Shown here: positions 40,945 to 48,754 of the stretch, one piece after another | Numbering within the stretch: the stretch's first letter is position 1 | How the letters are laid out: each line of letters opens with the position of its first letter | NCBI RefSeq assembly: GCF_014681765.1 | Contig: NZ_CP061498.1 | Location: 3,299,501 to 3,363,500, forward strand | Length of the DNA stretch: 64,000 nucleotides | Direction: 5' to 3' | Origin: Roseicitreum antarcticum | Lineage (GTDB): Bacteria; Pseudomonadota; Alphaproteobacteria; Rhodobacterales; Rhodobacteraceae | Made by a program: the position numbers and the translations under genes | Notes under the pieces: generated by a model | Databases searched by the model: none | What the model was told of the DNA's origin: nothing | What the model saw: only the letters and a program-made list of their open reading frames with translations

Positions 40945-41820
40945 ATGGCACCATCCGACAGAGATGTTCTCCCGCCTGAAGGCGGGACGCATACACCGAT
41001 CTTGCAAACGCATTTGCCGCATGCGCCTTGGATGCAGCCACATACCCGCCGCTTGCCTGGGATGCAGCCCGTGGCACCGGGGGAATGGCTGGGGGTGGAT
41101 GATGCCTACGCTGCGCAAATGGCGGAACGGCGGCGTCTGCTCGTCACGATGCCCGCGCGGGTTCTGGCTTGCCCCGTTGAAACGGGCGCCGACCGTGACG
41201 CGCAAGCGGCCGCATTGGCCTTGCGGGACTGCGTGCTGGCCGAACTGCCCGCCTTGGGTTTCGATGTTCATGGATCAAGGGTCACATGCCCCGACGGACG
41301 CATGGTGACGAATGACCTGACCGCGCCGCTGCGCACGCTTGGGCAGTTGGTGCAGGAGGATTTCTGCATCATGCAGCGTCCGGAGGGCGGGGCCGAGTAC
41401 CTTTTGACGGGGGCGATCCTGTGCTTCCCGTCGCGCTGGACCCTGGCAGAAAAGCTGGGTCGCACGCTGCTGGCGATTCATGCACCGGTGCCGGAATACG
41501 ACGCCACGCTGGCATCCCGCGTTCAGCGCCTGTTCGATGGCGTGCGACGGGAACATCCCCTGTGGCGCGCGAATACCCTGGCCTACGGCGAGCCGCGTCT
41601 GTTCAACCCGCTGCGGGAAGCCGACGACCACCGGCTTCCACAAGATGCGCCGCCCTATGTCAGGTCAGAGCGGCAGACATTGCTGCGGCTTCCAGTCGGC
41701 GACACGGTCATCTTTTCGATTCACACCTATCTTGTCGCGATCGCCAGCTTGTCGGTGTCACAAGCCGATGGGTTGAACGCGTGGCTGGCCGGGCGGAACG
41801 GACCGATTCCGGTCCGGTAG
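40945..41820 (+). CDS. DUF3445 family (heme-dependent oxidative N-demethylase-like)
   Basis: A 291-residue protein of the DUF3445 family, whose characterised member is the heme-binding subunit of an oxidative amine N-demethylase. Typical strings are PGMQPVAPGEWLGVDDAYAAQMAERR, VQEDFCIMQRP, GAILCFPSRWTLAEKLGR and ERQTLLRLPVGDTVIFSIHTYL. The start is uncertain; the core begins near ILQTHLPHAPW, so the first 18 residues may not be translated. Substrate unknown; C1 release from methylamines would connect to the folate module at 13862-16105 (inference). Confidence 0.78.
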   Translation: MAPSDRDVLPPEGGTHTPILQTHLPHAPWMQPHTRRLPGMQPVAPGEWLGVDDAYAAQMAERRRLLVTMPARVLACPVETGADRDAQAAALALRDCVLAELPALGFDVHGSRVTCPDGRMVTNDLTAPLRTLGQLVQEDFCIMQRPEGGAEYLLTGAILCFPSRWTLAEKLGRTLLAIHAPVPEYDATLASRVQRLFDGVRREHPLWRANTLAYGEPRLFNPLREADDHRLPQDAPPYVRSERQTLLRLPVGDTVIFSIHTYLVAIASLSVSQADGLNAWLAGRNGPIPVR

Positions 41821-41912
41821 TGGGTAAAGGCAGGCTGATGATGCATGCCTTGATGGTTCTCGGGCTTGCCTCCTCACCCGCACCCGCACGGCGACAGCAA
41901 CGCCCAAAAGCA

Positions 41913-41941
41913 AAAGGCCCCCGGTAAATGCGGGGGCCTTT
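41913..41941 (-). terminator. Terminator of the glnBA operon (bidirectional)
   Basis: AAAGGCCCCCG and CGGGGGCCTTT form an 11-bp stem around 7 bases. On the minus strand it is followed by TTGCTTTT, so it ends glnA transcripts; on the plus strand it may also serve the DUF3445 gene. Confidence 0.8.
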
Positions 41942-41964
41942 GCGTTATCATACCATGCCGTTAA

Positions 41965-43371
41965 TCAGCAGCTGTAGTACATCGCGTATTCGATCGGGTG
42001 AGGGGTGTGTTCGTAGTTATACACCTCTTCCCATTTCAGCGCGATGTAGCCTTCGATCTGGTCCTTGGAGAACACGTCGCCCGCCAGCAGGTAATCGTGA
42101 TCGGCTTCCAGCGCGCCAATGGCTTCGCGCAAGCTGCCGCAAACGGTCGGGATCTCGGCCAGTTCTTCGGGCGGCAGATCGTAGAGATCCTTGTCCGATG
42201 CGGGGCCGGGGTCGATCTTGTTCTTGATGCCGTCCAGGCCCGCCATCAGCAAAGCCGAGAATGCCAGGTAGGGGTTGGCAGAGGGATCGGGGAACCGGGC
42301 TTCGACACGTTTTGCCTTCGGGCTTTCGGTCCACGGAATGCGGATCGCGCCCGAGCGGTTGCGTGCGGAATAGGCCAGCAGAACCGGGGCTTCGAAGCCC
42401 GGGATCAAACGCTTGTAGCTGTTGGTGCCGGGGTTGGTCAGCGCGTTCAGCGACTTGGCATGCTTCAGGATGCCACCAATGAACCACAGTGCTTCCTGGC
42501 TCAGGTCAGCATATTTGTCGCCTGCGAACAGCGGCTTGCCGTCCTTCCAGATCGACATGTTCACGTGCATGCCGGTGCCGTTGTCGCCTTTGATGGGCTT
42601 GGGCATGAAAGTGGCGGTGCGGCCATAGGCATGGGCCACGTTGTGAACCACATACTTGTACTTCATGATCTCGTCGGCCTGCTTGGTGACCGAGCCGAAA
42701 ATCAGGCCGAGTTCGTGCTGGCACGACGCAACCTCGTGGTGGTGCTTATCGACCTTCATGCCCATTTCGGCCATGGTCGTCAGCATTTCGGCGCGCATGT
42801 CCTGACCGTAATCCACCGGGTTGACCGGGAAGTAACCGCCCTTGATGCCGGCGCGGTGGCCCATGTTGCCCGACTCGTACTCGGTGTCCGAGTTCCAGGA
42901 CCCGTCGAGCGCATCTACTTCATACGACACCTTGTTGATGCCAACGCTGAAGCGCACGTCGTCGAACACGAAGAATTCTGCTTCGGGACCCATATAGGCA
43001 GTATCGCCGATACCGGAAGAGATCAGATAAGCCTCGGCCTTCTGGGCGGTGCCGCGCGGGTCGCGGTTGTAGGGCTCGCCCGTGTCGGGCTCTACGATCG
43101 TGCAATGCATGCACAGGGTTTTGTCGGCATAGAAAGGATCGATGTAGGCCGATTCGGTGTCCAGCATCAGCTTCATGTCAGATTGTTCGATCGACTTGAA
43201 ACCTGCGATGGATGAGCCGTCGAACATGAAGCCTTCTTCAAGGAAGTCTTCGTCGACCTGATCGGCCATCAGGGTAACGTGCTGCAGACGGCCGCGCGGA
43301 TCGGTGAAGCGGACATCCACGAATGCCACGTCTTCATCTTTAATTTTCTTGAGAACCTCTTCGACGCTCAT
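41965..43371 (-). CDS. glnA: Glutamine synthetase type I
   Basis: A 468-residue GSI. Visible motifs: [18 protein letters not shown], the [11 protein letters not shown] metal-binding start, [15 protein letters not shown] and [18 protein letters not shown]. The adenylylation tyrosine sits in [14 protein letters not shown]. It makes glutamine from glutamate and ammonia with ATP. It follows glnB by 70 bases and is co-transcribed with it, as in most alphaproteobacteria. Confidence 0.98.
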   Translation of the reverse strand: MSVEEVLKKIKDEDVAFVDVRFTDPRGRLQHVTLMADQVDEDFLEEGFMFDGSSIAGFKSIEQSDMKLMLDTESAYIDPFYADKTLCMHCTIVEPDTGEPYNRDPRGTAQKAEAYLISSGIGDTAYMGPEAEFFVFDDVRFSVGINKVSYEVDALDGSWNSDTEYESGNMGHRAGIKGGYFPVNPVDYGQDMRAEMLTTMAEMGMKVDKHHHEVASCQHELGLIFGSVTKQADEIMKYKYVVHNVAHAYGRTATFMPKPIKGDNGTGMHVNMSIWKDGKPLFAGDKYADLSQEALWFIGGILKHAKSLNALTNPGTNSYKRLIPGFEAPVLLAYSARNRSGAIRIPWTESPKAKRVEARFPDPSANPYLAFSALLMAGLDGIKNKIDPGPASDKDLYDLPPEELAEIPTVCGSLREAIGALEADHDYLLAGDVFSKDQIEGYIALKWEEVYNYEHTPHPIEYAMYYSC

Positions 43372-43441
43372 TTATTACTCATCCCTTTGTTTGAGAACTT
43401 CGTCAACGCGGGCGCGGGGCCTTTGTTATTCTTGTGCCAGG

Positions 43442-43819
<378 letters not shown>

Positions 43820-43922
43820 TCAGCTTCGCCGGTCAGGGACAATCCGATAGCATGGCGGGGGGGATGTCAAACGGTCTGAATCGCGCCCATTGAACACGGA
43901 TTGCGCAGATAGGTTAATAATT

Positions 43923-45566
43923 GTGCGAAAAGAGAACTTTCAGCCCGCAGAAACGGCGGAACTTTTGACAAGTGCTGAAATGCGCGCCGTTGAAGCGATG
44001 ATGATCGAGTCGGGCGCGGCTTCGGGCGCCGAGTTGATGCGTCGGGCAGGGGCGGGCGTTGTCTCATCAATTCTGGCGGAGTGGCCTGCCATGGCAGCAG
44101 GCGCGCAATCTGCGGTTGTGCTTTGCGGTCCGGGCAACAACGGCGGCGATGGCTTCGTCATCGCGAGGATGCTGCATGCCCGGGGGTGGCAGGTCGCGGT
44201 GTTTTTCTATGGTGACGCAGCGCGGCTGCCCGCCGACGCGGCAGAGGCCTATGCGGCTTGGCAAGCTGTCGGCCCCGTGCATCCGCTCAGCCAGCCCGAA
44301 CCCGATGAAACCCAGCTCTGCGCCTTGGCGGATGTGGTGCTGCCCGGCCCCACCGGCCCCATCGGCGGCACTATGGCCGCAGCGCCGGGGCGGCTTGTTC
44401 TCATCGACGCGCTGTTTGGCACTGGCCTGACCCGGCCACTGGTGGGGCTGGACCTGACCTTGCGCTTGTGCCAGGAGGCGCGCGCCCCGGCGGCCTTTGT
44501 CGCCGTGGATGTGCCCAGCGGGCTGTGCGCCGACGCTGGGCGGGTGCTGACCACGCCTGCCGGGGCCGCGCTCTGCCTGCCTGCCGATCTGACCGTCAGC
44601 TTTCACGGACGCAAGCCCGGCCATCTGCTGGCCGAGGGGCCCGAGATCTGCGGCAAGGTCGTGGTGGCGGACATCGGCCTGCCCGATGATCCCGCGCCGC
44701 AGGTCCGGCCGGTGGATGCGCCGCGCGCGGCTGATCTGGACAAGGCGGCGCTGCGCGGCGCGCACAAGTTTGCCCACGGGCACGCGGTGGTTGTGTCCGG
44801 CGGCGTGGGGCAGGGCGGGGCGTCGCGGCTGGCTGCGCGGGCCGCCCTGCGGATTGGCGCAGGGCTGGTCACGCTGGCATGTCCACCCGCTGCGCTGATC
44901 GAGAATGCCGCCCGGCTGGATGCCATCATGCTGCGGTCCGTGCGCGACGCGGAGGCGTTGACGCAAATGCTGGACGACCCGCGCATCACCGCGCTGTGTA
45001 TCGGGCCGGGGCTGGGGCTGACGCGCGCGCGGCCGCTGGTTGCCGCCGTCCTGGCGCGCGGCGTGCCTGCGGTGCTGGACGCCGATGCGCTGTCGGTCTG
45101 GGTGGATGAACCCGCGGCCCTGTTTGCCGCATTGCACCCGGGCTGTGTGCTGACCCCGCACCTGGGCGAATTCGCGCGGCTTTTCCCCGATCTGGCCGAC
45201 CTTCTGGCCGCGCCCGCGTCATCCGGGCCTGCGTTCTCCAAGCTTGATGCGGCGCGCGCGGCGTCGCGGCGCGCGGGTTGCGTGGTGTTGCTCAAAGGGG
45301 CCGACACGGTGATCGCGGCGCCGGACGGGCAGGCGCGCATCCACAGCGCGTCCGGCGCGCAGGCGGCGCCCTGGCTGGCCACGGCGGGGGCGGGCGATGT
45401 GCTGGCGGGCCTCATCGCGGGGCTGCTGGCGCGCGGCAAGCCGCCGTTGGAGGCTGCCAGCATGGCCGTCTGGCTGCATGCGGCAAGCGCACGCGCCTTT
45501 GGTCCCGGGCTGACGGCCGACGACCTGTCCGATGCGCTGCCGGGCGTGCTGCGCGCATTGACCTAG
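43923..45566 (+). CDS. nnr: Bifunctional NAD(P)H-hydrate epimerase / dehydratase
   Basis: A two-domain protein of about 547 residues. The N-terminal epimerase (YjeF_N) has VVLCGPGNNGGDGFVIARML, LIDALFGTGLTRPL and VAVDVPSGLCAD. The C-terminal ADP-dependent dehydratase (ribokinase-like) has AHKFAHGHAVVVSGG, TPHLGEFARLF, VVLLKGADTVIA and WLATAGAGDVLAGLIAGLLA. It repairs damaged NAD(P)H hydrates. The start is the GTG 11 codons into a frame that opens at a TTG at 43890; the GTG is only a best guess, and a -10-like TTAATA at 43914-43919 would put the transcript start almost on it. Confidence 0.92.
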   Translation: MRKENFQPAETAELLTSAEMRAVEAMMIESGAASGAELMRRAGAGVVSSILAEWPAMAAGAQSAVVLCGPGNNGGDGFVIARMLHARGWQVAVFFYGDAARLPADAAEAYAAWQAVGPVHPLSQPEPDETQLCALADVVLPGPTGPIGGTMAAAPGRLVLIDALFGTGLTRPLVGLDLTLRLCQEARAPAAFVAVDVPSGLCADAGRVLTTPAGAALCLPADLTVSFHGRKPGHLLAEGPEICGKVVVADIGLPDDPAPQVRPVDAPRAADLDKAALRGAHKFAHGHAVVVSGGVGQGGASRLAARAALRIGAGLVTLACPPAALIENAARLDAIMLRSVRDAEALTQMLDDPRITALCIGPGLGLTRARPLVAAVLARGVPAVLDADALSVWVDEPAALFAALHPGCVLTPHLGEFARLFPDLADLLAAPASSGPAFSKLDAARAASRRAGCVVLLKGADTVIAAPDGQARIHSASGAQAAPWLATAGAGDVLAGLIAGLLARGKPPLEAASMAVWLHAASARAFGPGLTADDLSDALPGVLRALT

Positions 45567-45628
45567 AACCAGTGGTCCAGCGGCGGGGCCGGTTTGCGGG
45601 CCGGCGCAATGCGAAGCCAACAAGCTTT

Positions 45629-45662
45629 GCGTGTCGCGGCATTGTAGATGCAAGCGACACGC
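45629..45662. terminator. Nested inverted repeat between nnr and ilvN
   Basis: GCGTGTCGC (45629-45637) and GCGACACGC (45654-45662) pair perfectly, and the loop itself holds GCAT/ATGC. It lies between the ends of two convergent genes with no U-run; probably a shared, stable 3' end. Confidence 0.5.
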
Positions 45663-45671
45663 TTTGGGGCG

Positions 45672-46232
45672 TTACCGCCCGCGTGCGACCGCTGCCACGC
45701 CGGTGCGCGCGATCTCGATCAGGCCCAGCGGACGCATCAGTTCGGCGAAGGCATCGACCTTTTCCGGCGTGCCTGTCATCTCGAACACGAAACTTTCCAG
45801 CGTGGAATCCACCACATTCGCCCGGAAGATTTCGGCCAGCCGCAGCGCCTCGATCCGGTGCTCGCCCTTGCCCGCCACCTTGAACAGCGCCAGTTCGCGC
45901 TGGACCGAGGGGCCTTCGGCGGTCAGGTCGTGGACCTCATGCACCACTACCATGCGTTCCAGCTGCGCCTTGATCTGCACGATCACCTGCGGCGTCCCGG
46001 TGGTGACGATGGTGATGCGCGACAGATGACCGGTGTGGTCGATCTCGGCCACGGTCAAGCTGTCGATGTTGTAGCCGCGTCCGGAGAACAGGCCGATGAC
46101 CCGCGCGAGCACGCCGGATTCGTTATCTACCACGGCAGCCAGTGTGTGGGTTTCCAGCACTTCGGCATTCGGGTCGCGCAGGTCATAGGCGGAATGCTTG
46201 GATGACCCGTGTTTGATCTGAAGCGGGGACAT
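45672..46232 (-). CDS. ilvN: Acetolactate synthase small (regulatory) subunit
   Basis: A 186-residue protein with an N-terminal ACT domain (HTLAAVVDNESGVLARVIGLFSGRGYNIDSLTVA) that binds valine, and the ALS_ss C-terminal domain (RELALFKVAGKGEHR; VFEMTGTPEKVDAFAELMRPLG). It activates the IlvB catalytic subunit and gives feedback control. It lies 9 bases after the small lipoprotein gene, in the ilvB operon. Confidence 0.96.
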   Translation of the reverse strand: MSPLQIKHGSSKHSAYDLRDPNAEVLETHTLAAVVDNESGVLARVIGLFSGRGYNIDSLTVAEIDHTGHLSRITIVTTGTPQVIVQIKAQLERMVVVHEVHDLTAEGPSVQRELALFKVAGKGEHRIEALRLAEIFRANVVDSTLESFVFEMTGTPEKVDAFAELMRPLGLIEIARTGVAAVARGR

Positions 46233-46241
46233 GGGAGGTTC

Positions 46242-46532
46242 CTATCTGTTTGGCGGGCAGATCAGCCGCGCCTGATACTTGTTCACATCGTCGAATTTGA
46301 AGAAATCGCTGATCGTGCAGTCAGTCTGGCTTTCCATGGCGGCGCGGGCACCCACGCGCAGGCGCAGGGTGTTGTCAAAGCCGGTGGCAAAGTTGCTGAC
46401 GGTCGCGCGGTCTTGCTCGATCAGGACATAGAAGGTGTCCTGGCCGATCTCGACCTGCGTGCTGCGTGGGTCGGCGGCGACCCCGCAGCTTGCCAGCAGC
46501 ACCAGCGCTGCGACCGCCGCCGTCCGCGTCAC
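46242..46532 (-). CDS. Small lipoprotein inserted between ilvB and ilvN
   Basis: A 96-residue protein with a signal peptide and lipobox (AALVLLASC, Cys16 the lipid site). The mature part has two more cysteines (TDCTISDF, RLICPPNR) that could form a disulfide. Its ATG overlaps the ilvB stop as ATGA, so it is translationally coupled. I do not recognise a family. An exported lipoprotein has no evident link to branched-chain amino-acid synthesis. Confidence 0.75.
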   Translation of the reverse strand: MTRTAAVAALVLLASCGVAADPRSTQVEIGQDTFYVLIEQDRATVSNFATGFDNTLRLRVGARAAMESQTDCTISDFFKFDDVNKYQARLICPPNR

Positions 46533-48283
46533 ACCAGCACCGCGCCCTTGGCACCGATAACGCCCTGCGTCTCTGCCTCGCCCAGCAACATCTGGTTATG
46601 GGCATTGCCCGACGGGATCATCGGGAAGCAATTTTCGTGCTTTTCCACCAGACAATCAAAGATCACCGGGCCGTCATAGGCCAGCATCTCCATGATCGCG
46701 TCATCCAGATCTGCGGGGTCGGAACAGCGGATGCCCTTGGCGCCGAACGCCTCGGCCAGTTTCACGAAATCGGGCAGCGCCTCGGACCACGAATGGCTGT
46801 AGCGCTCACCGTGCAGCAACTCTTGCCACTGGCGCACCATGCCAAGGCGTTCGTTGTTGAGGATGAACTGCTTGACCGGCAGGCGGTATTGCGTGGCCGT
46901 ACCCATCTCTTGCATGTTCATCAGCCACGATGCCTCGCCCGCGACGTTGATGACCAACGCATCGGGATGTGCGACCTGTACCCCGATCGAGGCCGGGACG
47001 CCGTAGCCCATGGTGCCAAGCCCCCCGGAGGTCATCCAGCGGTTCGGATCCTCAAACCCCAGATATTGTGCGGCCCACATCTGATGCTGGCCCACTTCGG
47101 TGGTGATGTAGCGGTTACGGCCCTTGGTCAGCGCCTCCAGCCGGGCGATGGCGTGTTGCGGACGGATGGTGGCGCCCGACGGCTTGTACGCCAGGCAATC
47201 GACCTGCCGCCATGTCTCGATCTGCGTCCACCAATTGGCAACGGCACCCCGGTTGACCTTGCGCCCGCGGGCCTTCCAGATGCGCAGCAGGTCCTCCAGC
47301 ACATGGGCAATGTCACCGACAATCGGCACATCGGTGCGAATCACCTTGTTCAGGGATGACGGGTCGATGTCGATATGCGCCTTGCGCGAATTGGGCGAGA
47401 AATCGGCGATGCGCCCGGTGATCCGGTCGTCAAAACGCGCGCCGATGTTGATCATCAGGTCGCAACCGTGCATTGCCAGATTGGCCTCATAGGTGCCGTG
47501 CATGCCCAGCATGCCCAGCCATGACTTGCCTGATGCCGGATACGCGCCCAGCCCCATGAGGGTTGAGGTCAGCGGGAAGCCCGTCGCCTCGGTCAGTTCG
47601 CGCAGCAACTGGCTGGCCGCAGGGCCAGAATTGATGACGCCGCCGCCGGTATAAAATACCGGTCGTTCGGCAGTCTCGATCATCTCGACCAGTTGCGTGA
47701 TCTGGTCGATATCGCCCTTCACCTTCGGCTGGTAATGGCTGACCTTGGCCTTGGGCTTTTCGCAATAGGTGCCGGTGGCGAATTGCACATCCTTCGGAAT
47801 ATCGACCAGGACCGGGCCGGGGCGGCCTGCGGTGGCAACGTGGAACGCCTGATGCAGGGTTTCAGCCAGCCGGTCGGTATCCTTTACCAGCCAGTTCATC
47901 TTGGTGCAGGGGCGGGTGATGCCGACGGTATCGGCCTCTTGAAACCCGTCGGTGCCGATCATGAAGGTCGGAACCTGCCCGGTCAGCACGATCAGCGGGA
48001 TCGAATCCATCAGCGCATCGACAATCCCGGTCACCGCATTGGTGGCCCCGGGGCCGGATGTGACCAGCACGACGCCGGGCTTGCCGGTAGAGCGCGCATA
48101 GCCTTCCGCGGCATGCACCGCGCCCTGTTCGTGCCGAACAAGGATGTGGCGAATATCGTTTTGCTGGAAAATCGCATCATAGATGGGAAGCACCGCACCG
48201 CCGGGATAGCCGAAGATTACCTCGACGCCTTGATCCTTCAGGGCCTGAACCACCATTTCCGCGCCGGTCATCTGCCGTGTCAT
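46529..48283 (-). CDS. ilvB: Acetolactate synthase large (catalytic) subunit
   Basis: A 584-residue ThDP enzyme, from the ATG of MTRQMTGAEMVVQAL. The catalytic glutamate is in LVRHEQGAVHAAEGYAR. FAD-binding middle-domain strings such as GMLGMHGTYEANLAMHGCD are present. The ThDP motif begins GEASWLMNMQEM in place of the usual GDGS, and ends ILNNERLGMVRQWQ. It forms acetolactate or acetohydroxybutyrate in Val/Leu/Ile synthesis. Upstream lies a leader-peptide attenuator (48332-48502). Confidence 0.97.
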   Translation of the reverse strand: MTRQMTGAEMVVQALKDQGVEVIFGYPGGAVLPIYDAIFQQNDIRHILVRHEQGAVHAAEGYARSTGKPGVVLVTSGPGATNAVTGIVDALMDSIPLIVLTGQVPTFMIGTDGFQEADTVGITRPCTKMNWLVKDTDRLAETLHQAFHVATAGRPGPVLVDIPKDVQFATGTYCEKPKAKVSHYQPKVKGDIDQITQLVEMIETAERPVFYTGGGVINSGPAASQLLRELTEATGFPLTSTLMGLGAYPASGKSWLGMLGMHGTYEANLAMHGCDLMINIGARFDDRITGRIADFSPNSRKAHIDIDPSSLNKVIRTDVPIVGDIAHVLEDLLRIWKARGRKVNRGAVANWWTQIETWRQVDCLAYKPSGATIRPQHAIARLEALTKGRNRYITTEVGQHQMWAAQYLGFEDPNRWMTSGGLGTMGYGVPASIGVQVAHPDALVINVAGEASWLMNMQEMGTATQYRLPVKQFILNNERLGMVRQWQELLHGERYSHSWSEALPDFVKLAEAFGAKGIRCSDPADLDDAIMEMLAYDGPVIFDCLVEKHENCFPMIPSGNAHNQMLLGEAETQGVIGAKGAVLV

Positions 48284-48331
48284 CGCCTGTCTCCATCCTG
48301 CATCTGCCGCCGGACTGCCTGCCCTTTGGCC

Positions 48332-48359
48332 AAAAAAAAGCCCCCGGTATGTCGGGGGC
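48332..48359 (-). terminator. Attenuator terminator of the ilvB operon
   Basis: On the minus strand GCCCCCG and CGGGGGC (48353-48359 and 48340-48346) form a 7-bp stem with a 6-base loop, followed by eight T. It stands between the leader peptide and ilvB, so it must be bypassed for the operon to be expressed. Its 5' arm shares three bases with the antiterminator pairing (48357-48366 with 48394-48403). Confidence 0.92.
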
Positions 48360-48386
48360 GCATGGGGTACCGTATCAGGGTGTCCG

Positions 48387-48434
48387 TTACCGGCCCATGC
48401 GCCAAATCCCCACAATTACGAGTACGCTGTTCAT
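48387..48434 (-). CDS. ilvL: ilv leader peptide (attenuation)
   Basis: A 15-codon frame reading MNSVLVIVGIWRMGR, then TAA. Six of its fifteen residues are Val, Leu or Ile (V-L-V-I-V-G-I). A stalled ribosome on these codons leaves codons 11-14 free; these hold GGCGCATGGG, which pairs perfectly with CCCATGCGCC just before the terminator and disrupts it. A ribosome that reaches the stop covers them and lets the terminator form. All parts are seen in the sequence; the mechanism is inferred from classical ilv attenuation. Confidence 0.88.
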   Translation of the reverse strand: MNSVLVIVGIWRMGR

Positions 48435-48447
48435 CTGGTGCCTTTCG

Positions 48448-48466
48448 CGGTGCAACCGTTGCACCG
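48448..48466. other. 5' hairpin at the start of the ilv leader RNA
   Basis: CGGTGCAA-CCG-TTGCACCG is a perfect 8-bp inverted repeat lying right where the ilv transcript should begin (predicted near 48467). It could stabilise the leader RNA 5' end or be a DNA operator overlapping the start site. Confidence 0.5.
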
Positions 48467-48473
48467 TTCGCGG

Positions 48474-48502
48474 ACATTATGGCGGGGCGGCGGGGGCGTC
48501 AA
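48474..48502 (-). promoter_or_regulatory. Promoter of the ilv operon
   Basis: Minus-strand TTGACG (48497-48502), a 17-base spacer, and TAATGT (48474-48479), about 40 bases upstream of the leader-peptide ATG. The remaining part of 48435-48754 shows no gene and must hold the divergent antiporter promoter. Confidence 0.75.
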
Positions 48503-48754
48503 CCGCGAAAAACACACCAAATGGCCGCACGCGGGGAATTGATTTTCCATTTGTTGCGCCAGGGGCGGCCTTGGCGCGCTTTCCGGTATGTTTTCGCCGC
48601 ATCTTGCGCAATTTAAGAAGATGTCGCGGCGCGCGACGCGGCAGGCCACATTCCGCGTCGTCTGGTCGCGGCGGCGGCACCGACTTTTGACGCATGCACC
48701 GCGCGCGATGAGATGCTAAACCCGTCGCCAAAGCCCCCGCATGCCGGAGTTCCC

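Noticed and set aside
41838-41927. A 29-codon frame MMHALMVLG... after the DUF3445 gene
   Set aside because: It runs into the stem of the glnA terminator and has only a weak ribosome site; probably chance.
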